From the NCBI GenBank assembly GCA_900553675.1, contig USEH01000067.1, forward strand, positions 1 to 10,106: a stretch of 10,106 nucleotides of DNA, given 5' to 3'. Position numbers and translations under genes: made by a program. The notes below the pieces were generated by a model. The model saw nothing but the letters and a program-made list of their open reading frames with translations, had not been told where the DNA came from and did no database searches. The DNA comes from an uncultured Ruminococcus sp. GTDB lineage: Bacteria; Bacillota; Clostridia; Oscillospirales; Ruminococcaceae. Of the stretch, positions 1 through 5,661 are shown piece after piece. Numbering within the stretch: the first letter of the stretch is position 1; each line of letters begins with the position of its first letter.

Positions 1-38
1 AAGCCGGCAAATTACCTTGCAGAGCGGGATTTTTATTT

Positions 39-1330
39 TCATTGCAAAGTATCACTCTCGCTCCATTTATATTTTCGCAATATCAGGTTGAATATCAGGC
101 AGACAATCACCCCTGCAACGCCGATGATTGCAAAAAGCATCGCCGCGCCCGCGCCTTTGGTCTCCCCGAAAATCGATACAAGCGGACTGCCCGCGGGCTG
201 CGCCGCCATCAGCGGCTCAAAGACCTTGTCCACAAGCGCACCTCCCAGCAAAAAGCCTATGGGATGGTGAAAAACTGCAAGGTATTGCGGCAGGAATACA
301 CTCTCCCCTGCATTTCAAGTGGGATACTGCTTCTGTAAATAACGTCTAAATTAGCGTTCATAAGCGGTATGGCTATCCAGCCCAGAACCGCTCCTATGCA
401 CCAGACAAACGGTGTTTTTCCGAAGGCAAGCAGAAAGTTCTCGCTGCTCATCGACAAAAGCAGGGTGAGAGATATCACCTTTACCCGATTTTTCGGCGTG
501 GGCAGAAAGGTTACTATCACACTTCCCGCAAGGGTTGCCAGTCCAACCGCAGTATTGATGATTCCTAACACAGTCTCGCCGCCGTTTGGCTTTGAAAGTA
601 TCATGGCTGGAAGCGCGGCGTCGTAAACCGAAGCCACTAAGTTTATACAGGCTAAGTAAAGTATCAGGGTGAGTATCAGCGGGTTTTTTCTCAACCATGC
701 AAGACCCTGCTTGGCAGAATCAAACAGCCTTTCTCGGGCTTGCTTACTTCCCATGTCCTCGGGTATCTTTATTAAAAGAAGCAGAACCGCAAATGCAATC
801 GCAAAGGTTACAAGGTCGAAGGCGATTACCGTGTCTATCCCGCCGAAGGCGAACAGTGCAGTTGCCAGAATCGGCGTTAATATCGAGTTGAGCGACTGCG
901 AAAAGGAGCGCAGACCGCTGGTTTTCTGATAGTATTCCTTCGGGATCAGTATGGTAGCCGCAACCTCGCTTGCGGGCTGCTGGATGGTGTTCATCAGCCC
1001 GTTGAGGGCGTTTAATATGTAGAGGTGCCATGCGATCAGAGAGCCGGCTCGGATAAGCGCTAAGACCGCAACGGTGCTTGCGGCGGCAAGAAGGTCGCAG
1101 ACAAGCATGGTAAGCTTTTTGTTCCATCGGTCACTCAATGCTCCCGCAAAGATGCTCATAACCACATATGGTGCGTATGAGCAGACAGATAAAAGCGCAG
1201 TTTCAAGCGCAGAGCCGTTTTTTAAGTACAGCCAGAGTACCAGCGCATAGCTTGTCATGCCGCTTCCTAAAGCGGAAAGTGCCTGAGTACTCCAAAGCAG
1301 TAAGTAGGATTTTAATTGATATATTCTCAT
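39..1330 (-). pseudogene. MFS exporter, DHA3/MFS_3 type, broken by a one-base frameshift
   Basis: A major facilitator superfamily membrane transporter, most like the DHA3 (macrolide-efflux or EntS-like) drug/siderophore exporters; the substrate is not readable. The first frame (1330-257) gives 357 residues opening MRIYQLKSYLLLWSTQALSALG, with the MFS loop between helices 2 and 3 visible as AGALSDRWNKK. It then stops at TAG (257-259). The reading continues in the -1 frame from GFLLGGALVDK to a stop at 39-41 and contains the last membrane helix (GAAMLFAIIGVAGVIVCLIF). Adding one base in the CCC run at 261-263 restores a protein of about 430 residues, normal for the family. No canonical slippery heptamer is present, so a real mutation or a consensus error is likelier than programmed shifting. 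The start has an AAAGGAG ribosome site at 1342-1348. It lies 162 bases after rex on the same strand and may share its transcript. Confidence 0.82.
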
Positions 1331-1352
1331 ATTTGACTTTGCTCCTTTAAAA

Positions 1353-1403
1353 TTATTTTATTAATCTATAAAGCAAAGTCCGAGGACTTGGGTTATCCTC
1401 CAT
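1353..1403 (-). CDS. Possible 16-residue leader peptide upstream of the MFS gene
   Basis: ATG at 1401-1403 opens MEDNPSPRTLLYRLIK and ends at TAA (1353-1355), 22 bases before the exporter start codon. A GAGGA ribosome site lies at 1410-1414, about six bases upstream. The ORF runs over the P2 3' arm, P3 and the arm that sequesters the exporter ribosome site: codons CGG-ACT-TTG-CTT lie on 1371-1382. A ribosome paused there would free the exporter ribosome site, as in translational attenuation of antibiotic-resistance genes. Short ORFs arise by chance, and no known stalling motif is recognised. Confidence 0.3.
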   Translation of the reverse strand: MEDNPSPRTLLYRLIK

Positions 1404-1412
1404 GCAACGTCC

Positions 1413-1451
1413 TCAAACCTTGCACGGAGCTGATACAATGCAGAGTATCAA
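1413..1451 (-). CDS. Possible 12-residue leader peptide with TTG start
   Basis: A GGAGG ribosome site at 1460-1464 precedes TTG (1449-1451) by eight bases, and the frame reads MILCIVSAPCKV before TGA at 1413-1415. The ORF covers the whole of P1 and the 5' arm of P2, so its translation would reshape the leader. The rare start codon and small size make this weak; it is recorded because the spacing and position fit an attenuator. Confidence 0.18.
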   Translation of the reverse strand: MILCIVSAPCKV

Positions 1452-1492
1452 GCCTGACACCTCCAATAAATTCTATGATTTCTGAATAATCC

Positions 1493-2641
1493 TCACCATA
1501 TCCTATAATTTCCGCTCAGCATGAGCAAAGCAAACATATAAAGGCAGTTGTCATAATAGCGGCGCTTGCCCTCTCTTAACGGGGTGTCCCAGAATTTGCG
1601 GACGAACTTTTCCGCCAAGGCGCGTTCCTCCTCGCTGGGATTTCCGTTGAGAATCGCCAAGGATGCCGCCGCGTTTGAAGCTATTACAGCCGTTGGGTGC
1701 ATTACCTTTTCGTCCACGATTTCGCCGTTCTGCTCGAGCACATTGTCCCACTTGTCGCCCAAGCCCTCAAACAGCCGCTGAACGCGGGCGTTGTTCTCTC
1801 CCTGCCAGCTGTCCGCGCCGTACCACTCGGAGTCGAGCGAGATGTTCATAACGGTGCGGTAGGAGTCGGAATAGTAGCGGCTGTGCATTTTGTTCCAGTG
1901 AAGATTTGTAAGCTTTGCGCCGGAAAACTCGCTGTAGTCGGTGCAAAGACCGGTTTCGGGGTGACACGCAGAGTGAAGATAGCTTCTGCTGGCATCTGCC
2001 GCTTGTTTCCAGAATCCTCTGTCCCTTTCATCCGCCCAGAGCGCAAACAGCTCGTAGAAGTGCGGAAGATGATACGAAGGGTCGGTGAATGGGCAGTCGG
2101 GGACGAACTTTATCAGCTTGTTGTCTAAATTCCACATGGTGGAGCCGGACTTGTCACCCTCGCCGTTTCTGTGGATGCAGTCGCGCAGGATGGTTTTTGC
2201 CCACTCGGAGTAGTTATATATCCCCTCGCCGTCTCCCCAGCGGTGGGAAGCAAATAACAGAGCCATTGCAAAGTACTCCTCGCCGTCCGGCGCGGGGCCC
2301 TCGGCGTTGTGTCTGCCGTCGGGCTTGCATGACCACGCAAAGTAGCCGGCGTTTCTGCCCTCATGCATATACATATTAGTCATAGACCATTTCCAGATTC
2401 TGTCGAAGGTCTCCTTTTTGTCAAGCTGTACGCACATCATCATGCCGTAGGACATTCCCTCAGTGCGGGCGTCGACGTTGCCGGTGTCCTCCATGTAGCC
2501 CATATCCGGCTCGACGTCGTGATATATGCGCACATCCTCCGAGCCGTAGAACATGGTGTTAAAGGCGGATTCTATCCTTTTATCGATTTCCGCCTGAGGT
2601 ATGCCGATTTCGGCGAGAATATTTCTGTAGTTTGTTTTCAT
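1493..2641 (-). CDS. rex: Reducing-end xylose-releasing exo-oligoxylanase (GH8)
   Basis: An inverting glycoside hydrolase of family GH8, Rex type (EC 3.2.1.156). It removes single xylose units from the reducing end of xylo-oligosaccharides of three or more units. The protein has 382 residues, close to the roughly 390 of the Bacillus halodurans enzyme, and has no signal peptide, so it should act in the cytoplasm on imported oligosaccharides. Glu61 in RTEGMSYGMMM matches the catalytic acid and Asp259 in YYSDSYRTVMN the likely base; Asp119 in APDGEEYFAMAL is the third conserved acid. Met314-His315-Pro316 sits where I recall the Rex kink loop (Leu-His-Pro) that blocks longer acceptors, which favours Rex over an endo-xylanase. 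The ribosome site GGAGG lies inside the end of the upstream gene, one base separates stop and start, and translation is probably coupled. The reading frame is intact. Confidence 0.9.
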   Translation of the reverse strand: MKTNYRNILAEIGIPQAEIDKRIESAFNTMFYGSEDVRIYHDVEPDMGYMEDTGNVDARTEGMSYGMMMCVQLDKKETFDRIWKWSMTNMYMHEGRNAGYFAWSCKPDGRHNAEGPAPDGEEYFAMALLFASHRWGDGEGIYNYSEWAKTILRDCIHRNGEGDKSGSTMWNLDNKLIKFVPDCPFTDPSYHLPHFYELFALWADERDRGFWKQAADASRSYLHSACHPETGLCTDYSEFSGAKLTNLHWNKMHSRYYSDSYRTVMNISLDSEWYGADSWQGENNARVQRLFEGLGDKWDNVLEQNGEIVDEKVMHPTAVIASNAAASLAILNGNPSEEERALAEKFVRKFWDTPLREGKRRYYDNCLYMFALLMLSGNYRIW

Positions 2642-2642
2642 G

Positions 2643-2924
2643 TCAGTTTCCTCCGTTATCTTGTTTTGAACGTTCGTAATCTCTAAGCTTGGATTCGAGC
2701 ATTGCCCATTCCTCTTCCGTTTCTATGGGATGGAGAGTAAGGGTTTTATCGTCGGGGTCAAAGATCGAGGCGTAAACCTCGGTGTCTCCCTTTTCGTCTG
2801 TGGTGTTTTCGGTGTAGACTATGTAACAGCGGTTGGTTGCGGTGTTTTTAAAGGTAAACAAAACGTCGCAGTCGATGATCTCGCCGTTTTCGCCTATCGC
2901 CGTCATTATTGCTCTGTCTGGCAT
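2643..2924 (-). CDS. DUF1292 family protein
   Basis: A 93-residue acidic protein of the DUF1292 family (YrzB-like), widespread in Firmicutes and of unknown biochemical role. The family pattern is visible: a short beta-rich start (ENGEIIDCDVLFTFKN), a central IVYTENTTDEKGDTEVYASIFDP block, and a C-terminal EEEWAMLESKL segment. No signal peptide, membrane segment or catalytic motif is seen. The ATG has an AAGGA site nine bases upstream. It is the first gene of a unit with rex and ends one base before the rex start. DUF1292 genes more often sit next to alaS/ruvX-type housekeeping genes, so a glycosidase partner is a little unusual. Family assignment is by eye but the pattern is distinctive. Confidence 0.8.
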   Translation of the reverse strand: MPDRAIMTAIGENGEIIDCDVLFTFKNTATNRCYIVYTENTTDEKGDTEVYASIFDPDDKTLTLHPIETEEEWAMLESKLRDYERSKQDNGGN

Positions 2925-2956
2925 TTAAATCAGTCCTTATCAAAATTGTTTTCTTG

Positions 2957-2985
2957 ATTATACCGTATTCCAAGTGAAATTGCAA
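2957..2985 (-). promoter_or_regulatory. Promoter of the DUF1292-rex unit (SigA type)
   Basis: Read on the minus strand, TTGCAA (2980-2985) and a perfect TATAAT (2957-2962) are separated by exactly 17 bases. Transcription would start near 2950 and give a leader of about 25 bases before the DUF1292 start codon. No xylose-repressor or catabolite operator is recognisable. Confidence 0.7.
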
Positions 2986-3010
2986 TAGCACAGTCGGTAA
3001 ATAATTATAT

Positions 3011-3059
3011 AATAATCCGGTCCGAAGCCTGCAGTTTGCAGATCTCAGACCGGATGATT
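3011..3059 (-). terminator. Terminator-like hairpin after the lipoprotein gene
   Basis: AATAATCCGGTC (3011-3022) is complementary to 3048-3059 with one mismatch, giving a 12-position stem. A second inner hairpin, CTGCA-GTT-TGCAG (3029-3041), is separated from it by symmetric six-base internal loops. On the minus strand the stem is followed by an AU-rich tract without a long pure U run. It lies between the lipoprotein stop and the next promoter, so a terminator is the natural reading; efficiency is uncertain. Confidence 0.55.
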
Positions 3060-3135
3060 ACTATTTATAAGATATTGTGTCGGTATTATAATGCCTTTTG
3101 AAAAAAGCGCGAACAGACAGTGCAGAGTTATTTAA

Positions 3136-5015
3136 TCATTCTTCAATTCTCATTCTTACCTTGGCAGCAGTTTCACGTGCGATTTCTTTTATGGTCGAGG
3201 ATTTGCCATCACAATTGGAAATAGTATTGCACGCGGATAATATAGGATTAGTGTAGTCTGCCGCAAAGAATTTCCAGAAGATATAAACATCTTCAGTTGA
3301 ATCAATATCAATATACTGCCGGTTTTCCGGTACGACTCCCGAAATATCACCATTCAGGACATCAAACATATACTCCAGAAATTTAACGCTGTTTTCCTTG
3401 TTGGTACCGCTCGGATTCATCATTATAAACCGACAGTCAATAGCTTTAAAATCCTCACCGTTTCCAAACGGCATTTTTGATTCATTTCCGTTCGGATTAT
3501 CGTATATAAATTTAAGAAGCTTATAAAGCTTATGCCCATCGGTGTCATTATAAAGCCCTTCTGTAACATCAACATTCTGAGCGAGATACATTGTTTCAGA
3601 CATCACAATCGAATAGGTACTCGGACTGCCGTCTTCAGGATATGTAGCTTTGTTAAATTGTGATGATATGCCGGTCGGGATTCCGACATACTTTTCGCCA
3701 AGCTTAGAAATATATCCTGCTGCCATGTCGCCATCAAGACGTGATTTCAGACCTTCATATTTTGACAGATCCTCAAACATATCAGAAAGAAGATATTTGT
3801 GCTGATGCAAATATATCGGCTCAAACAAATCAAAATCAGTGTCCCCTGCCATAAGCTTTATGTCTAAGCGATTTATGTCGTCTCCATAATTAACAGTTCT
3901 GACAATTACCCCTGTCTTACGCTCAAACCCGTTAATTATATCCTGATACATTAAGGACTTATTGCAAGCTAAGGTGATGCTTTCAGGCGGATTAAGGTAA
4001 TCAAAGTAACGATATTCACCGTCTGCAAGAATTGCAGTGACAATATTTTCATATGCGCTGATAAAAACTTTTTCGCTTACAAGATTGTCCACATAGAATT
4101 TCTTTTGGACGATATTGTCTGGATCGCTTAATGAGTATTCGCTGATATACGGTGAAAAGTCGGAAGACTGATCCATCGGAGCGGCAAGAATCAGAAGAGT
4201 GTCGGTCTTTTCGCTATAGGATATATCAACCGTTGCACTATAGTACATATTAACTGTTGCCATGTAAGGGTTGAATGCAATGTCAGTAAGTTTATCGGTC
4301 TTTCCGTTTTCAAGATTAATTTCATATATACAGGTATATCTTGAATCAGTATTTGAATCTTCGGCTTTTAAAATGCTGTTATCTTTGTACTTAACATAAG
4401 CCTTGAAGGAAATTCCAAATGCCACTTTTTCGTCTATTGAGCTTACTTTTTCAAAAGTAAGCCTATCAAACACATTATGCTGAGTAACATATAAATCCTT
4501 TGATTTGTCTGTGCACCTAAAGGCGTAATAATCTTTAGTAACAATTAAAGCGTCAACTGACAAATCATCGTTTTTAAGCTTTATAACATTTTCTGATATC
4601 AGCTCGCCGTTTATAGAATACTCGCAAAGCTTTTCACTTTCGAGGGAATATGTGAAAATGCTGTCGCCATAAGATGCAAACATATCAGCACCCATGTCGA
4701 GCAGCTTATTTGATTGTCCTGTTTCTATATCAAGCGAATACACTGCATCATCGGTTAAAAGCAGAGAGTCTTATTAATCTCCAGCATATCCAAAATGTCG
4801 GCAGGCTCAACCGGCAAGGCAATATTTTCGTCCGGTATAAAGCCATCGTAACTGATATTTCTGCCGAAGATAGAGCTTTCAAATTTCTGCGGCTTTGTTG
4901 CTGCACGATTCTTTTTATCGCCGCCTATTGACGGTTTGTCCGTGCTGCCACAAGCACAGAACAAAATCGATATCGCTATAAAAGTGGCAGATAGTTTTTC
5001 AATAAATTTAAGCAT
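3136..5015 (-). pseudogene. Lipoprotein joining a propeller-like region to an extracellular solute-binding domain, frameshifted
   Basis: The N-terminal frame (5015-4755) starts MLKFIEKLSATFIAISILFCACG: a lipoprotein signal with lipobox FCAC and lipidated Cys22. After EINK it goes out of frame to a stop. The rest continues in another frame as SLLLTDDAVYSLDIETG and on to 3136. One extra G beside 4770 would restore a 626-residue protein. Residues of about 85-340 are repetitive beta-strand-like segments (YSLDIETG, YSINGEL, YEINLENGKTDKL) resembling a propeller. From about 345, ESITLACNKSLMYQDIINGFERKTGVIV resembles the start of an ABC-type extracellular solute-binding domain, with LMAGDTDFDLFE after it. 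No permease or ATPase gene is adjacent, so the ligand is unknown; a sensor role is possible. The gene is visibly AT-richer than its neighbours. The second frame has no ribosome site of its own at the GTG near 4743. Confidence 0.7.
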
Positions 5016-5069
5016 AAACTCACCTCGAAATATTTTCAGTCATTACAAATCATTCCTTTTCATATTATA

Positions 5070-5098
5070 ATTATACAACATTGATAGGAAAATTGCAA
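5070..5098 (-). promoter_or_regulatory. Promoter of the lipoprotein gene (SigA type)
   Basis: On the minus strand, TTGCAA (5093-5098) and a perfect TATAAT (5070-5075) are 17 bases apart. A second AT-rich -10-like string follows at once. The mRNA leader would be about 45 bases, with a GAGGTGA ribosome site four bases before the ATG at 5015. Confidence 0.68.
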
Positions 5099-5182
5099 GC
5101 GATATTTCGGAATTTGATAGTACTGCCGAACTAAAGTGCTGATTCTGCTGCTTATAAGATGAAAGTAAGGCAGGCTCCGACC

Positions 5183-5333
5183 GGCGCGCCCCTTAGGGAA
5201 AGTGTTCTATCGCAGTTCCGTGGGAAACCATACAAAGTGCGGGCGGAGGTCTGGACGGCTTTGCCGTCCGGGTGACACAGTCACCCACGCTTCGCGTAGA
5301 CCTCCGCGACCCCGTGCTGTGGGTGGGCGCGCC
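5183..5333. repeat. Palindromic element bounded by GGCGCGCCC inverted repeats
   Basis: GGCGCGCCC at 5183-5191 and its exact complement at 5325-5333 enclose a 151-base GC-rich segment that holds the four-way-junction sequence. The arrangement resembles a small non-autonomous palindromic repeat (MITE or REP-like). No clear target-site duplication is visible in the flanks (CCGACC on the left, TCCCTA on the right) and there is no transposase. Open frames crossing it on both strands are arginine- and proline-rich and look like by-products of the palindromes, not genes. Confidence 0.5.
5243..5307 (+). other. Fully paired four-way-junction sequence
   Basis: The outer stem of 10 perfect pairs joins 5243-5252 (GCGGAGGTCT) to 5298-5307. 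Inside lie three hairpins end to end with no unpaired base between them: 5253-5269 (GGACGGC, loop TTT), 5270-5286 (GGGTGAC, loop ACA) and 5287-5297 (ACGC, loop TTC). Of 65 bases, 56 pair. It resembles a cloverleaf but lacks the T-loop and stem lengths of a tRNA. It could be a structured RNA or a DNA cruciform; because pairing is perfect, the sequence does not reveal which strand would act. Confidence 0.6.
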
Positions 5334-5367
5334 TCCCTATTGCCCCATCGCCCCAACCAAAGCAGAA

Positions 5368-5579
5368 GCGGCGGAGCCGCAAAAAACATCGGCGAGAGCC
5401 GCCAAAAAAATCCATCGGCGTAAGCCGATAACCTCATCGCACCGTGCGCGTTTCATCGCAAGATGAAACGATTGCATCACAGCGAACGTAAGTGAGCGAC
5501 ATCACAAGCAAAGCGACATCACAGGCGTTTCACCGCAAGGCGAAACGCTGGCATCACTTTTTCGGCGCAAGCCGAAAAA
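5368..5579 (+). repeat. Array of short hairpins, mostly capped by GNRA tetraloops, with CATCAC linkers
   Basis: Seven small hairpins follow one another: 5368-5380 (loop GGA), 5390-5401 (GAGA), 5414-5429 (GTAA), 5449-5470 (GCAA), 5482-5497 (GTAA), 5526-5547 (GCAA) and 5558-5579 (GCAA). Six of the seven plus-strand loops fit GNRA, so the plus strand is the likelier RNA. The three GCAA hairpins are each 22 bases with nine-position stems and differ partly by paired changes. CATCAC recurs at 5475, 5500, 5517 and 5552, after hairpins. This gene-free stretch separates the divergent lipoprotein and sipL genes. It is not CRISPR: spacing is irregular and stems differ. The function is unknown; a structured RNA or a mobile palindrome cluster are the main options. 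Confidence 0.6.
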
Positions 5580-5613
5580 AACTCCCGGCTTGGTTATTAT
5601 CCGCAAACAAGCT

Positions 5614-5638
5614 GAATATACATATACCGTAATACAAT
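5614..5638 (+). promoter_or_regulatory. Possible sporulation (SigE-like) promoter of sipL-spoIVA
   Basis: AATACAAT (5631-5638) matches seven of eight positions of the SigE -10 consensus CATACAAT. GAATATA (5614-5620) resembles the -35 consensus but is only 10 bases upstream, shorter than the usual 13-15. Mother-cell SigE control of these genes is expected from spoIVA elsewhere, so the -10 is plausible while the -35 is doubtful. Confidence 0.33.
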
Positions 5639-5661
5639 ACAGCGTGATATGGAGGCAGAAT

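Larger units (their letters stand above)
1335..1453 (-). promoter_or_regulatory. Structured leader of the MFS gene (candidate attenuator or riboswitch)
   Basis: On minus-strand RNA, P1 pairs 1445-1452 with 1430-1436 (six perfect pairs plus a G-C beyond a bulged U). P2 pairs 1420-1429 with 1398-1407 (10 pairs; one is G·U in minus-strand RNA but A·C in plus-strand RNA). P3 is the palindrome AAGTCCTCGGACTT at 1376-1389. The P2 loop contains GAGGAC (1409-1414), complementary to GTCCTC in P3 (1382-1387), so a pseudoknot can compete with P3. The next stretch, 1372-1380, is a perfect 9-base complement of 1335-1343, and two further U·G pairs cover the whole GGAG of the exporter ribosome site. The exclusive pairings resemble a translational on/off switch. 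No known riboswitch consensus is recognised and no ligand can be named. Traced by hand, without folding energies. Confidence 0.5.

Noticed and set aside
257..263. Programmed -1 frameshift in the MFS gene
   Set aside because: The site CCCATAG is not an X-XXY-YYZ slippery heptamer, and the family does not use recoding.
1398..1429. Terminator for rex, or MerR-type operator
   Set aside because: The hairpin is not followed by a U run, and the 32-base dyad is too long for a MerR operator between -35 and -10 boxes.
1400..1495. C-terminal extension of rex in the alternative frame (GYGEDYSEIIEFIGG and on)
   Set aside because: rex already has full family length and a natural stop at 1493; the other frame is not family-like.
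5243..5307. Cloverleaf resembling a tRNA gene
   Set aside because: Stem lengths 10/7/7/4, three-base loops, no T-loop motif, no anticodon loop of seven and no discriminator/CCA context.
5202..5437. Open reading frames of 70-76 codons on both strands through the GC-rich palindromes
   Set aside because: Arginine/proline-rich low-complexity translations, no credible ribosome site, and both strands open together because of the inverted repeats.
5368..5579. CRISPR array
   Set aside because: Repeat units differ in sequence and length, spacing is irregular, no constant repeat with unique spacers and no cas gene.
5558..5579. Rho-independent terminator in the last array hairpin
   Set aside because: The U-rich tract is part of the 5' arm and the 3' side is A-rich, so no U tail follows the stem on the plus strand; it fits the array series better.
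5590..5661. Longer start for sipL, 24 codons upstream
   Set aside because: No ribosome site, non-conserved residues, and it would place the start upstream of the likely promoter; the 5662 ATG has GGAGG at ideal distance.
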